Positions 10,002 to 20,598 are shown, numbered from the stretch's first letter. The stretch is DNA of 64,000 nucleotides from Teredinibacter purpureus (GCF_014217335.1 NZ_CP060092.1:1443501-1507500), one strand, 5' to 3'. Made by a program: numbers and translations. The notes: generated from the letters alone by a model not told the origin.

Positions 10002-12440
10002 TTAGTATTTGTATGTGGCTTCCAAAGCGATCGTCATGGGGCGACGGACAAAACTATAATGGGTGTTAGTGCCAAACTGGCTGTCAGAAAGAGGAGCATT
10101 ACCGGTGTAGGTTACTACTTTTTCGTCGAGCAAGTTCTTGCCTAAAATACCTACGCTCCAATTATTACTTTCGAGTCCAAGGCGTAATCCCATCATGTTG
10201 TAGCCATCGATTTCACCACTCGGGTCGAGATTGACGTGAACCTGATGAGCGCCGACGTGCTGCCAATCGAGTACGCTAATAAAATCGATATTGTTGCCAA
10301 GCGAATGCACGTAGTCGAGAGAGAAGTTGAAGGTCATTTCGGGTGTGTAAACACCACGTTTTCCTGTGTAATCACACGCGTCTGCAATTGTGTCGCCGTC
10401 GCTATCGGTATTGGGGGTTTGACCGGCAAAACAGTTACCGTTCTCAAAATCTTTGTATTCAAAATCGAGGAACGAGAAGCCGTAAAACGCGGTTAAGTTG
10501 TCCACGACCAGCCAGCGACCGTCAACCTCCAAACCTTGTACAACGGTTTCTTTTGCGTTGCCCACGTTAAAGCCTACGCCACCATCAAACTGGCTGATTT
10601 GTAAATCTTCGTAGGTGGTATGGTAAAGCGCAAAGTTGAGTTCGAGACGACCGTCCGCGAGGGTGTTTTTCATCCCTAGCTCCATGGCATTCGCGGTCTC
10701 GTTGTCAAATTCGAAATATTGTAGAGGGTTCTCTTCCTCTGCTGGAGGAGCCGGTGCCGCAGGGTTGGCCGCACGGAAATCAAATAAACCGACACGGTTC
10801 GAGCGAGGGTCGAAGCCACCGGCTTTAAAGCCTGTAGTGAACGAGCCGTACATCATCATGTCGCCGCTAATATCGTACTCAACATTAATAAGCGGCGTAA
10901 ATGCAGATTCGTCGCGACTACCTTTAACATCGTAGCCGGCGTGCATGAGTGGCGTTGTACCGTCAGCACCAACAAATGCGGTATTGTTCTCGACGAGAAA
11001 TACACCCATATAAGTGCTGCCTATCGCAGGATCCGAAAGCACTTCGTCGGTGATAAGTGATACCGCGTTTACTTCTTTAGTGGCGTCTTTGGTTTCTTCG
11101 GTGTAACGAGCGCCGAGTGTTAGGTGCCATGCGTCAGAAATACTCCATGTCGCACGACCAAATAAAGCCCATGCTGTGGAGGACTGTTCGAAATCGCGGC
11201 GAATTCCGGTGTTGGTTAGTACGGGGTAGGTGTCGGCCAGTACATTTCCTTCGGCTAAATTAATTTGATCGTCAAAGACTTGATCATAATTTTGAATGAA
11301 TGCGCCGGCTAGCCATTCGACTGTCTCGCCCATAGGCGACGCAATACGAATTTCATGGCTGGTTTGTTCGTAATCTTCATTTAGTTCTACAGGCACAATA
11401 TCGGCGGGTACAAAATCACAGTCGCAAAGTTCGTTGTAGCTAAAATCCAGTAAGCCGGTAATCCACGTTACGGTGTGCTCACCGAGTGCGTAATCGGCTT
11501 TAAAGGTGAAGTTGTTGATTGTGTTATCACTGTGCTCAGCGGTATCCGCTTGGCGTATGAGATCGGTTTCACTTTCGAAACCTGGGCGGCTCAACACTCC
11601 TTGCAGAACTTCGTTGTAAGTAAGGCCGTAGGGAGAGCTGGCCAGTACTTCGTCTTGAGTAATTTCGATTGCGCGGCCGGTTGTCTCAAATGTATGTTGC
11701 TCGGCTTTAACATAGATGTCGAGGTTGTCAGAGGCTTGCCATGTCACACTTAAACGCGCGCTGTCTTCGGTACGCTCAGGCTGGTCAGCATCTAAATAAC
11801 TGTTATACATATAGCCGTCGTCAGTTAAATGACGAATGGCGAGACGCGCCTGTACGTTGTCGCTTAAACCGCCGGAGAGCATGCCGTTAAGTTCGGTGGT
11901 ATTGAACTCTAGCTCTTGAGAAACAGAGGCGCGTGCTTCGAAATCATGGGTCGGTAGCGCCGAGGTTAAGTTTAAGGCCCCAGCAATACTGTTTTTACCG
12001 AAGAGCGTGCTTTGTGGGCCTCGAAGTAATTCTGCGCGTTCCATATCCATCATGGGGGATCGGAATAATTGTGCTCGGCCGTAGTAAACACCGTCGAGGT
12101 ACATGCCTACAGACTGTTCGAAACCTTGGCTGTTATCGGAGCCAATGCCACGCACTCGAACTTGGGTACTAAGGCCTGTTTCAGTGAAATGAATGTTAGG
12201 CATGTGGAGGGTTAAATCACCCAGGTTTTCGATGCCAGCCGATTCGAGTTTTTCGCCGCTAATCGTGGCAACCGAAAGAGGAACTTCTTGTAGGTTTTCT
12301 GCACGCTTTTGTGACGTGACAATGATCTCTTCTAACCCTTGGGCGGCAGTTAAAGCAGAAAGCTGCGCCGCGGCTATACCAATGGCAATCGCAAGGGGTT
12401 TGCGGATAAAAGTCATTTTTGTCTGTGTAAATCGGCTCAT
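10002..12440 (-). CDS. TonB-dependent outer-membrane receptor
   Basis: Ligand-gated outer-membrane barrel energised by TonB; substrate not identifiable here. The 812-aa product has a signal peptide (hydrophobic LAIAIGIAAAQLSALTAAQ) and a TonB-box-like EEIIVTSQKR right after it. The plug domain shows RVRGIGSD and LLRGPQSTLFGKNSIAGALN, and the barrel ends in an aromatic residue two from the end (ATYKY). A strong GGAGGA precedes the ATG. It is monocistronic with its own terminator. Plug motifs resemble the iron/vitamin-receptor class common in marine proteobacteria. No transporter or regulator gene adjoins it. Confidence 0.9.
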   Translation of the reverse strand: MSRFTQTKMTFIRKPLAIAIGIAAAQLSALTAAQGLEEIIVTSQKRAENLQEVPLSVATISGEKLESAGIENLGDLTLHMPNIHFTETGLSTQVRVRGIGSDNSQGFEQSVGMYLDGVYYGRAQLFRSPMMDMERAELLRGPQSTLFGKNSIAGALNLTSALPTHDFEARASVSQELEFNTTELNGMLSGGLSDNVQARLAIRHLTDDGYMYNSYLDADQPERTEDSARLSVTWQASDNLDIYVKAEQHTFETTGRAIEITQDEVLASSPYGLTYNEVLQGVLSRPGFESETDLIRQADTAEHSDNTINNFTFKADYALGEHTVTWITGLLDFSYNELCDCDFVPADIVPVELNEDYEQTSHEIRIASPMGETVEWLAGAFIQNYDQVFDDQINLAEGNVLADTYPVLTNTGIRRDFEQSSTAWALFGRATWSISDAWHLTLGARYTEETKDATKEVNAVSLITDEVLSDPAIGSTYMGVFLVENNTAFVGADGTTPLMHAGYDVKGSRDESAFTPLINVEYDISGDMMMYGSFTTGFKAGGFDPRSNRVGLFDFRAANPAAPAPPAEEENPLQYFEFDNETANAMELGMKNTLADGRLELNFALYHTTYEDLQISQFDGGVGFNVGNAKETVVQGLEVDGRWLVVDNLTAFYGFSFLDFEYKDFENGNCFAGQTPNTDSDGDTIADACDYTGKRGVYTPEMTFNFSLDYVHSLGNNIDFISVLDWQHVGAHQVHVNLDPSGEIDGYNMMGLRLGLESNNWSVGILGKNLLDEKVVTYTGNAPLSDSQFGTNTHYSFVRRPMTIALEATYKY

Positions 12441-12594
12441 TGTTCCTCCGGTTTATTATTATCTTTTTGTGCGTGGTCGGAGTATAGGATACACCGTTAC
12501 CAAAAATGTACCCCTAAGTGCGGGTTTAATTTCAATCATGACAAAAAGAATCAAGGGTTATTACAAAACGGTTCGAAATATAACAATTTAGTCC

Positions 12595-13605
12595 TTATCG
12601 CGCATCGTAATATTCGCGGTACCACGCGACAAAAAGGTTAATTCCGTGCTGAATGCTCGTTTCCGGCTTAAAACCGACGTCGCGCACGAGTGCGCTTACG
12701 TCTGCACAGGTCGAGGGAACGTCACCTTGCTGCATTGGCATCATGTTTTTTTCTGCTGTTTTACCTAAGGCTTGTTCGATAGCGCCGACGAAATCCATTA
12801 ATTTTACGGGGCTATTGTTACCGATATTGTAGACTTTAAAGGGACAATAGCTTTCAGAAGGATTTGGTTTTTCACCGTCCCACGATTGGCTGGCTTCCGG
12901 GATTTTATCAGTGGCGCGTACAACGCCTTCTACAATGTCATCGATGTAGGTGAAGTCGCGAGCCATTTCGCCGTTGTTAAAAATATTGATAGGCTTGTCG
13001 TCGAGAATGCCTTTGGTGAAGAGCATGGGTGCCATGTCGGGGCGTCCCCATGGGCCATATACCGTAAAGAAACGCAGGCCTGTGGTGGGCAGCTTGTAAA
13101 GGTTGCTGTACGAATGGGCCATGAGTTCGTTAGATTTTTTACTAGCGGCGTACAGTGATACGGGGTGATCAACATTATGTTGTTCGGAGAATGGCTGTAA
13201 TTTGTTTGCGCCATAAACGGAGCTAGACGACGCATAAACGAGATGAGGCACCTTTGTATGGCGGCATCCTTCAAGAATATTGAGGAAGCCCACAATATTA
13301 GAGTTAATGTACGCGCGGGGGTTTTCTATTGAGTAACGCACGCCGGCTTGTGCCGCGAGGTTTACTACTCTATCGAACTGGTATTGTTTGAAGAGCGCTT
13401 CAATACCGGTATCGTCCGCTAAATCTAACTTTTGAAATTCAAAGTTGGGATATTTATCGAGTAGCGCCAAGCGAGAGTGTTTGAGCTGGACATCGTAATA
13501 GTCGTTGAGATTATCGATTCCAATAACATCATCGCCGCGTTTAGCAAATGCTTCTGAAAGGGCTTGGCCAATAAATCCTGCGGCACCGGTAACCAGTATT
13601 TTCAT
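12595..13605 (-). CDS. UDP-glucuronate 4-epimerase-like NAD-dependent epimerase
   Basis: Extended short-chain dehydrogenase that probably interconverts UDP-GlcA and UDP-GalA, or the N-acetyl forms. At 336 aa it has the NAD loop [10 protein letters not shown] at the N-terminus, the catalytic Ser/Tyr/Lys set in YASSSSVYG and YAASK, and [17 protein letters not shown], typical of uronate epimerases of the LpsL/CapI type. It lies 56 bp downstream of a UDP-sugar 6-dehydrogenase, so the pair could supply a uronic acid donor for envelope polysaccharide. No glycosyltransferases are adjacent. Confidence 0.87.
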   Translation of the reverse strand: MKILVTGAAGFIGQALSEAFAKRGDDVIGIDNLNDYYDVQLKHSRLALLDKYPNFEFQKLDLADDTGIEALFKQYQFDRVVNLAAQAGVRYSIENPRAYINSNIVGFLNILEGCRHTKVPHLVYASSSSVYGANKLQPFSEQHNVDHPVSLYAASKKSNELMAHSYSNLYKLPTTGLRFFTVYGPWGRPDMAPMLFTKGILDDKPINIFNNGEMARDFTYIDDIVEGVVRATDKIPEASQSWDGEKPNPSESYCPFKVYNIGNNSPVKLMDFVGAIEQALGKTAEKNMMPMQQGDVPSTCADVSALVRDVGFKPETSIQHGINLFVAWYREYYDAR

Positions 13606-13661
13606 AAGTTAATCTGTCGTTAAGTGTTGATGGTAATAAGTAGGAAGCGGATTTTAGCAAC

Positions 13662-14945
13662 TTATAAGCGCCAAAGGTGAATTCCTTTTTCTGCAAAACC
13701 TTTCCGGTCGAGCATACCTTTAATATCCAGTACCGTACTATCGGTATTTAGCCTAGATTCGATGTCGTCAATGGAGAGGGTTTTATAGGATTGGTGGGCA
13801 ACAGTAAAGACCAATGCATCAAGCGCATGTATGTCGCAGAGGTTAACGAGTTCAATACCGTATTCACTCATGGCTTCTGCCGCGTCGGCCATAGGGTCAT
13901 GCACGAGTAGCTCTACACCGTAGCTGCGAAAGGCACGTATTACATCAATAACTTTGGAGTTGCGAAGGTCTGGGCAGTTTTCTTTAAACGTCAACCCAAG
14001 TACCGCTACGCGCGCGCCCTTCACGACTTTCCCAGCATGAATAATATGCTTGATAGCTTGTTGAGCAATAAAATTGCCCATGCCGTCGTTAATCATTCTA
14101 CCCGCCAAAATAACATCGGGGTGATACCCCATTTTTTCGGCTTTATGGGTAAGGTAATAAGGGTCGACACCAATACAATGGCCGCCGACTAGGCCCGGAC
14201 GAAAGGGCAAAAAATTCCATTTTGTACCGGCGGCTTCTAGTACATCCAGCGTATCGATGCCGAGCCGTTCGAATATTAGCGATAGCTCATTCATGAGTGC
14301 GATATTTAAATCCCGCTGGGTGTTTTCAATAACTTTTGCAGCTTCAGCAACTTTAATTGATGCGGCTTGATAGACACCCGCGGTGACAACGCTCCCATAT
14401 ACGCGTGCGACAATGTCCAATATCTCCGGTGTTTGGGCAGAAACGATCTTCGTAATATTGGTAAAGGTGTGCTCTTTGTCGCCGGGGTTAATGCGTTCGG
14501 GTGAGTAGCCCACAAAAAAATCTTTGCCGCACGTCAAGCCCGATTCGTCTTCCAAAATAGGTACGCAGTCTTCTTCCGTTGCCCCTGGGTATACAGTTGA
14601 TTCGTACACTACGATATCGCCAGACTTTAAAAAGGGGCCGAGCGTTTTAGAAGCCCCAATAAGAGGGCTTAAATCCGGTTGGCGAGAATCGTTAATGGGC
14701 GTTGGCACCGCCACAATGTGAAAGTCAGCCTGGGCAAGCTCGGCGGCATCGCAACTATAGTGGATGTTCGTTTTCGCAAGCTCTTCTGGGGTGATTTCTT
14801 GAGTGCGGTCAATACCACGCATTAGCTCCTCTACTCTGGAAGCGTTAATGTCAAAACCGATGGTTTTTGCATGATGGCCAAATGCGACCGCTACAGGTAG
14901 CCCAACGTAACCAAGGCCTATAATGGATATTGTTCGATTGTGCAT
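13662..14945 (-). CDS. UDP-sugar 6-dehydrogenase (TviB/WbpO-like)
   Basis: Oxidises a UDP-hexose, probably UDP-GlcNAc or UDP-GalNAc, at C6 in two NAD+-dependent steps. The 427-aa product has IIGLGYVGLPVAVAFG (N-terminal NAD site), YESTVYPGATEE and the catalytic Cys in GGHCIGVDPYYLT. The spacing and the GGHCIGVDPYY form fit the TviB/WbpO branch rather than the Ugd branch. AGGAG lies 12 nt before the ATG. It probably shares a transcript with the epimerase downstream. Confidence 0.88.
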   Translation of the reverse strand: MHNRTISIIGLGYVGLPVAVAFGHHAKTIGFDINASRVEELMRGIDRTQEITPEELAKTNIHYSCDAAELAQADFHIVAVPTPINDSRQPDLSPLIGASKTLGPFLKSGDIVVYESTVYPGATEEDCVPILEDESGLTCGKDFFVGYSPERINPGDKEHTFTNITKIVSAQTPEILDIVARVYGSVVTAGVYQAASIKVAEAAKVIENTQRDLNIALMNELSLIFERLGIDTLDVLEAAGTKWNFLPFRPGLVGGHCIGVDPYYLTHKAEKMGYHPDVILAGRMINDGMGNFIAQQAIKHIIHAGKVVKGARVAVLGLTFKENCPDLRNSKVIDVIRAFRSYGVELLVHDPMADAAEAMSEYGIELVNLCDIHALDALVFTVAHQSYKTLSIDDIESRLNTDSTVLDIKGMLDRKGFAEKGIHLWRL

Positions 14946-15232
14946 AAGATGACACTCACTCCTAGGGGGTACCGAGGGCGTAACTGCGAGGAGTTTACTG
15001 TGTTGAGGGGGAATACAACCAATAAGCTGCAGTACGTGATTCTGAGGATTATAGCGGAGTCTTAGCGTGCTTATTTAGGCGGCTTGTACGACCGGTGCTA
15101 TAAATGCGGCGTGCCATAATAGCAACTAGACTCGATGCAGAACACTGTTATTGACCAAATCGCTTGCAGTGCAACCGAGGACTGTGTACAAAGCGTACCT
15201 CTTTTACGAACTATCTGGATAAACCTCTACCC

Positions 15233-16453
15233 ATGAATAATGATGCTAAGTCGACCGCCGAGCCCGCCGATTCTTCTGATGACAGGAGTAATGAAGGCAA
15301 AGTACGTTTTAGCGAATTAGGGCTATCCGATCCCATTAATAGAGCATTGGCCGACATGGGGTTTACACACTGTTCGCCCATTCAAGCACAGTCGTTACCG
15401 ATTACATTAAGCGGTCACGATGTCTTAGGGAAGGCGCAAACGGGTACAGGGAAGACGGCGGCCTTTCTGATTGCGTTGTTTGAAGATTTACTGCGTCAAC
15501 CCGCTCCAGAAGAGCGTTTTGCCGGAGAAGCGCGCGCTTTGATTATTGCACCAACGCGCGAACTCGTTATGCAAATTGCCAGCGATGCTAACGATATAGG
15601 TAAATATACGGGCCTCAATGTTCATGCGCTTGTGGGCGGCATGGATTTTGGTAAGCAATTGCAGGCCATGCAATCCCGTCATGTGGATATCGTAGTGGCA
15701 ACTCCTGGGCGGCTCCTGGATTTTTGTGAGCGCAGAGAGCTGTATCTCGATCAGATTGAGCTATTAGTTATTGATGAAGCTGACCGCATGCTGGATATGG
15801 GTTTTATCCCGCAGGTGAAGCGTATCGTCCGCATGGCACCCGAAAAAACACACCGTCAAACTCTCTTGTTCTCGGCAACCTTCTCTAACGATGTTTTGCG
15901 ATTGGCCGAACAATGGATGTTTGAGCGAACAACGGTTGAAATTGAACCCGATTCTGTGGCCACCGATACGGTTGAACAGATTGTGTATATGGTGGCGAGC
16001 GAAGAAAAATTACCCTTGTTGACCAATCTAATTGCACAGCCAGACGTGCAAAATTTGATGATATTTGCGAACAGACGCGATCAATGCCGTGTATTGCATG
16101 AGCGTTTGCGTAATAAAGGCTTTAAAGTGGGTTTGCTATCCGGTGATATTCCGCAGGGCAAGCGAGTAAGAACTCTGGAAGAGTTCAAAAACGGCCGTTT
16201 ACAGGCGCTCGTTGCAACCGATGTAGCGGGTCGAGGTATTCATATTGACGGCGTAAGTCATGTGGTTAACTACACCTTGCCAGATGAGCCTGAAGACTAC
16301 GTACACCGTATTGGCCGAACGGGTCGCGCTGGTAACTCTGGAAAATCGATCAGTTTTGCCTGTGAAGACGATTCTTTCCGGTTACCGGCCATTGAAGAGC
16401 TTATAGGGCGAAAGCTGAAGTGCGTGCTCCCTCCTGAAGAGTTGCTCGACTAA
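15233..16453 (+). CDS. rhlB: ATP-dependent RNA helicase RhlB
   Basis: DEAD-box helicase that unwinds RNA for the degradosome. Starting at the ATG 15233 it is 406 aa; an in-frame upstream extension to 15164 is not family-like. Motifs in order: Q motif ([10 protein letters not shown]), motif I AQTGTGKT, Ia [31 protein letters not shown] and [12 protein letters not shown]. The C-terminus is shorter than in E. coli RhlB. It stands alone, divergent from the UDP-sugar dehydrogenase across a 287-bp gap in which I see no other gene. Confidence 0.9.
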   Translation: MNNDAKSTAEPADSSDDRSNEGKVRFSELGLSDPINRALADMGFTHCSPIQAQSLPITLSGHDVLGKAQTGTGKTAAFLIALFEDLLRQPAPEERFAGEARALIIAPTRELVMQIASDANDIGKYTGLNVHALVGGMDFGKQLQAMQSRHVDIVVATPGRLLDFCERRELYLDQIELLVIDEADRMLDMGFIPQVKRIVRMAPEKTHRQTLLFSATFSNDVLRLAEQWMFERTTVEIEPDSVATDTVEQIVYMVASEEKLPLLTNLIAQPDVQNLMIFANRRDQCRVLHERLRNKGFKVGLLSGDIPQGKRVRTLEEFKNGRLQALVATDVAGRGIHIDGVSHVVNYTLPDEPEDYVHRIGRTGRAGNSGKSISFACEDDSFRLPAIEELIGRKLKCVLPPEELLD

Positions 16454-16547
16454 CGCTTATTCGTCGTTCGATACAGGTTTCATTGGCTACACTTTGGAGG
16501 TGTTTACCGTCACTAGCGGTAGGAGCCTCTATGTTGGTTGAAAGCTT

Positions 16548-17804
16548 ATGAAAACCATTCTCGTCGTTGAAGATAGCGCTATTGTTATGAAGGTGCTGCG
16601 TCACGTGCTTGCACGTAGTGCCCAAATTAATCCCATCTACGCCAAAACGTTCGCTGAAGCTAAACAAATAGTCGCTCGCGGCGACCATGTTTTTTTTGCC
16701 GCACTCGTTGACCTAACCCTTCCAGATGCACCCGACGGCGAAGTGGTCGATTATACGCTTGGCCTCAAATTGCCCACTATCGTACTTACCGGCAGCTTCG
16801 ATAATCAGCGCAGGGAAAAGCTGTTAGCGAAAGGTATCGTTGATTACGTAACGAAAGAAGGCCGTTTTTCCTATCAATACGCGTTGGGCGTACTGCATAG
16901 GCTGATAAAAAATCAGCAAGTGAAGGTGCTCGTAGTCGAAGATTCCTCCACTCAGCGGAAATTCATCAGCACTCTCCTGAAACTGCACCTATATGACGTT
17001 ATTGATGCCGACGATGGTGTAAATGCCATCAAGGCCTTGCTCGCCAACCCAGATATTAAGATATTAATTACCGATTACAATATGCCACGGATGGATGGGT
17101 TTGAACTCGTTAAAACCATTCGTGGCAAATATGAAAAAACGGATTTGGTTATTATAGGCTTGTCCTCCGACGAAGATGGCTCGTTGTCGGCTCGCTTTAT
17201 TAAAAACGGCGCAAACGATTTTTTGCGCAAGCCTTTTAATCATGAAGAGTTTTTCTGCCGCATTAATCATAATGTTGAATTTATTGAGTTGATAGAGCAA
17301 GTACGCGACGCGGCAAATCGAGATGACCTAACGGGTTGTTATAATCGAAAATATTTTTTTGAGCAGGGCTCGAGTATTCGCGATAGATCGGCCCAAAATG
17401 AGTCGCCATTATCAGTAGCGGTAATCGATTTGGATAATTTTAAATCGATAAACGACCGTTACGGCCACGAAATTGGTAACTTTGTTATACAGCGCGTAGC
17501 GGATAGCTTAAGCACCTCATTTGACCGTTTTTTGCTCGCGCGTGCGGGAGGGCAGGAATTCTTCGCGTTATTACCCGGCTTGAACAATGAAAAAGCGGTC
17601 GCTTTTGTGGATAGAATTCGCGAGATTGTCGCGTCTAGCCCTCAGCGCCTAGGAGCCGAAGAGGCCAGTATTACCTTTAGCGCTGGTGTTAGCAGTCTTC
17701 TTGGCGACAGTATTGATGATATGCTATTTAGTGCAGGCGCCTGCTTGCACCGAGCAAAAGATACCGGTGGCGATATTGTCATCGGCGATGATGACAGCGA
17801 ATAA
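16548..17804 (+). CDS. Two-receiver response regulator with degenerate GGDEF domain
   Basis: The 418-aa protein has two receiver domains and a C-terminal GGDEF domain. Receiver 1 (about 1-120) has the acidic pair in VVEDS and phospho-Asp in ALVDLTLPDA. Receiver 2 (about 124-245) has VVEDS, TDYNMPRMDG and the conserved Lys in FLRKPF. The GGDEF domain begins DDLTGCYNRKYF and contains DLDNFKSINDRYGH, but the signature reads AGGQEF, with Gln at the third, metal-binding position, and no RxxD inhibitory site is visible in the usual position. Cyclase activity is therefore doubtful; it may act as a c-di-GMP/GTP sensor or partner. The cognate kinase is not in the window. Confidence 0.88.
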   Translation: MKTILVVEDSAIVMKVLRHVLARSAQINPIYAKTFAEAKQIVARGDHVFFAALVDLTLPDAPDGEVVDYTLGLKLPTIVLTGSFDNQRREKLLAKGIVDYVTKEGRFSYQYALGVLHRLIKNQQVKVLVVEDSSTQRKFISTLLKLHLYDVIDADDGVNAIKALLANPDIKILITDYNMPRMDGFELVKTIRGKYEKTDLVIIGLSSDEDGSLSARFIKNGANDFLRKPFNHEEFFCRINHNVEFIELIEQVRDAANRDDLTGCYNRKYFFEQGSSIRDRSAQNESPLSVAVIDLDNFKSINDRYGHEIGNFVIQRVADSLSTSFDRFLLARAGGQEFFALLPGLNNEKAVAFVDRIREIVASSPQRLGAEEASITFSAGVSSLLGDSIDDMLFSAGACLHRAKDTGGDIVIGDDDSE

Positions 17805-17904
17805 CCGACGTTACTCCGCGAATTACCTTTCCCCGAGTGTCCGCTCACGGTGCCCTTTTGTAGGGCCAACCCTTATCGCGATCGAAACGAAGTAGAAGGT
17901 ACCC

Positions 17905-19257
17905 ATGAATTATCAACGAATGAATAATGGCATTCGCCACGCACTGACGACGCTCGTCATTATTGTAATCGCTGGCGTTTTACTTGGCTGCGAAGCGCAG
18001 ACTTCCGAGCAACATTCTGCTGTATTAACGCCACCAGAAAGCCTCGAACAGGGTAGTGCGCTTACTGGGCAATACCGCAATCTATTTATTGAGGCTGGCT
18101 ATACACAAGACGACGTGCAAGCGCGCCTGCAGGCAACGTTTGACCAGCTTTTTTACGGCGACCCCCAAAATGAGAGGGTTTATTATACGGCGGGTAACAA
18201 TAGTGATGGCGCATTGGCGTACATACTGGATGTAAACAGCGAAGATGTGCGTTCAGAAGGGATGTCTTACGGCATGATGATCGCGTTACAGCTGAATAAA
18301 AAAGCCGAATTTGATGCGATCTGGAACTGGTCCATGACGCACATGTATCAGTCGAACCCCAAGCACCCTGCGTTTGGGTATTTTGCGTGGTCCGTGAAGC
18401 CGGATGGCCAAGCCCTTGACGAAATGCCTGCACCAGATGGCGAAGAGTATTTTATTACCGCGCTATATTTTGCCGCACAACGCTGGGGTAATGGCGAGGG
18501 GCTTTATCATTACAGCCAGTGGGCCAATCAAATATTGACAGATATTCGCCATAGGCAAACGATTACCGGCATGACGAACCGTGGGGAAATGACAGCAGGA
18601 AACCTGTTTGATGAAACGGCCTCAATGGTGCGTTTTACGCCGGACATTGTGAATGCAGCCCATACGGATGCGTCCTACCATCTTCCTGCCTTTTATGAGG
18701 TGTGGGCTCGCGTTGGCCCCGAGAGTGACCGACCGTTTTGGGCGAATGCTGCACAGGTAAGCCGACACTATTTTGTATTGGCTGCTCATCCGCGCACGGC
18801 TTTAACACCAGACTACGGCAATTTTGATGGCTCAGCGTGGGCTGCACCATGGCGAAGCGATTCTCAAGATTTTCGTTACGATGCGTGGCGCACGGCAATG
18901 AACTGGTCAATGGATTGGGCGTGGTGGTCGGCGGATAGCCGTCAGCCTGCGCTTAGCGATCGATTACAGGCGTTTTTTGAATCGGAAGGAATGGACACCT
19001 ACGAAAGCCTCTATACGCTCGACGGCAAAAAGTTAGGGGGTGGCCAGACAACGGCACTGGTGGCAATGAACGCTACTGCGGGGCTAGCGGCTACAGTGTC
19101 GGAGAGAAAGCTCAAATTTGTGGAAGCTTTGTGGGAGCGCGACGTTCCAACGGGCCGTTATCGTTATTACGATGGCATGCTCTACATGATGGCGCTATTA
19201 CATTGCAGTGGTGAATACAAAGCGTGGTTGCCACCCACTGCAGTGGAACCCCTGTAA
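17905..19257 (+). CDS. GH8 lipoprotein, probable reducing-end xylose-releasing exo-oligoxylanase
   Basis: Glycoside hydrolase family 8 protein of 450 aa with a lipoprotein signal (lipobox VLLGC, Cys about residue 29), so probably anchored to an envelope membrane. The catalytic-acid region VRSEGMSYGMMIAL is clear, followed by WNWSMTHMYQ, GYFAWSVKPDG and YDAWRTAMNWSMDWAWW, which resemble Rex-type GH8 enzymes releasing xylose from the reducing end of xylo-oligosaccharides. Endoglucanase or chitosanase members of GH8 are the alternative. GAAGG precedes the ATG. No other xylan gene is adjacent. Confidence 0.85.
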   Translation: MNYQRMNNGIRHALTTLVIIVIAGVLLGCEAQTSEQHSAVLTPPESLEQGSALTGQYRNLFIEAGYTQDDVQARLQATFDQLFYGDPQNERVYYTAGNNSDGALAYILDVNSEDVRSEGMSYGMMIALQLNKKAEFDAIWNWSMTHMYQSNPKHPAFGYFAWSVKPDGQALDEMPAPDGEEYFITALYFAAQRWGNGEGLYHYSQWANQILTDIRHRQTITGMTNRGEMTAGNLFDETASMVRFTPDIVNAAHTDASYHLPAFYEVWARVGPESDRPFWANAAQVSRHYFVLAAHPRTALTPDYGNFDGSAWAAPWRSDSQDFRYDAWRTAMNWSMDWAWWSADSRQPALSDRLQAFFESEGMDTYESLYTLDGKKLGGGQTTALVAMNATAGLAATVSERKLKFVEALWERDVPTGRYRYYDGMLYMMALLHCSGEYKAWLPPTAVEPL

Positions 19258-19318
19258 ATGTCGCTGCGTGGGTGAGCCATATGAATGGCGTTAAACCGAG
19301 GTTATGCACGGGGTGACG

Positions 19319-20092
19319 CTATTCGCAGGCCTGATCGTTAAGTTCATTCAGCCAAAAAATGGTGCCTCCAGTAACGGCAGCGGGCATCGCAAAAATATTC
19401 ACTAACGGGATAAGGCTGCAGGCGGTGATCATGCCACCAAAACCGAAGCTGCTATACATCGAATCGCTTAAACGGTTTCGTACACGCGTAAACGAGCAGC
19501 GATGGTTGTCGGCGGGGTAGTCCGCATACTGAATAGTCATACACCAAGCGCTCCATGCAAGGCCTATTAGTGGAGCGAGTAGACCACCGAACGGTATTAC
19601 CAGGCCAATTAATAGCATGATGAGCATTACGAGAATGCCGCGAATAATAAAATAGAGCAGCTTTTTGATTTCGCGTTTAAAGACTCTTGGAATCATGGTG
19701 GCGAGCGATTCGGGTTCTGGTTTTTCGCCTGTTAGCAGGTGCTCTGCTTTTTCGGCCAGTAGCCCGTAAAAGGGAGCCGCAATAATGTTGGTGATAATAT
19801 TAAAGCTATAGGCGTAAATGATAAGAATAAGTACAACGAGAATAATGCCGAGTAATTTCAGTAGAAAGTCGACGGCGGGGCGCAGCCAGTCTGCTACATC
19901 GAAGTACATGCCGTTGGTAAACATATCCAGGTAGGATATGAGTGCGCTGGTTAAAAATATAAAGAGAAAAATATTGACCAGCAGCGGCACTAAAATATAA
20001 GCACGCAGCTGGGGGTGCCAGAGCAGGCGCACACCCTGAAAGAAGTAATGTGCACCGGTGAGTAGATTGTTTTTAGGTAAGGGTGCAATCAT
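19319..20092 (-). CDS. cysZ: CysZ-like sulfate permease
   Basis: Integral membrane protein of the CysZ/EI24 family, which imports sulfate in E. coli. The 257-aa product starts GAHYFFQGVRLLWHP, typical of CysZ, and has several long hydrophobic segments (about 30-50, 75-105, 155-185, 215-240). It overlaps the stop of the small upstream gene by one base. The GH8 gene converges on it. No other sulfur-assimilation gene is near. Confidence 0.85.
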   Translation of the reverse strand: MIAPLPKNNLLTGAHYFFQGVRLLWHPQLRAYILVPLLVNIFLFIFLTSALISYLDMFTNGMYFDVADWLRPAVDFLLKLLGIILVVLILIIYAYSFNIITNIIAAPFYGLLAEKAEHLLTGEKPEPESLATMIPRVFKREIKKLLYFIIRGILVMLIMLLIGLVIPFGGLLAPLIGLAWSAWCMTIQYADYPADNHRCSFTRVRNRLSDSMYSSFGFGGMITACSLIPLVNIFAMPAAVTGGTIFWLNELNDQACE

Positions 20093-20391
20093 TAAAACTT
20101 GGCGCCAGCAGATTCTAAGGCTTTAATATAAGCATCGCTCAAGCGGTGGTCACTTGCTATTTGTAGCAGTGTTTTTCCTTCAGGGTTTTTAGCGTTAATG
20201 TTGCGGCCGTCCTCAATAAAAAAGGTTAAAAAGGTCGCAAAGTTATCGGCTTTCATGCCGCGGTAGGCTCGCTCAAGCGCTGTAAAATCGGTATCAATAC
20301 CTTCATAGCTTTCTACGTGTAAAAAACTGCGTACGCGGTCGTCGTCAAATACTTCGCCCAATACTTTTTGTTTGTCTTTTTTTAATGACAT
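20092..20391 (-). CDS. Small PA4642-like protein
   Basis: This 99-aa soluble protein matches my memory of an uncharacterised family named after Pseudomonas PA4642. The C-terminal half reads like one ankyrin-type helix pair (GKTLLQIASDHRLSDAYIKAL). GGAAAG precedes the ATG. It is translationally coupled to cysZ through a one-base overlap. No function can be given. Confidence 0.65.
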   Translation of the reverse strand: MSLKKDKQKVLGEVFDDDRVRSFLHVESYEGIDTDFTALERAYRGMKADNFATFLTFFIEDGRNINAKNPEGKTLLQIASDHRLSDAYIKALESAGAKF

Positions 20392-20565
20392 TGTCTTTCC
20401 TGCTCAATAAGGTTCTATTAATATTTCGATCGTCTAGCGCTTACTGCGTTGAGTAAGGTTAGATACACAGTGCCATGATTGGCGTTCTATACTCTTTGCG
20501 TAACCGATTGGCACGGTTGAATGTTAGGCCTTATTTTGACGTTAACGATTCAATCGTACCAGCCG

Positions 20566-20598
20566 GCTAATCGGCTCACACTGTGTCAGCCGATTAGC
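20566..20598. repeat. Inverted repeat after gatB
   Basis: GCTAATCGGCT and AGCCGATTAGC form a perfect 11-bp stem with an 11-nt loop; its right arm overlaps the gatB stop. There is no T-run on either strand, so it may be a processing or anti-decay structure rather than an intrinsic terminator. The rest of the 202-bp gap to the PA4642-like gene shows nothing else. Confidence 0.55.
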
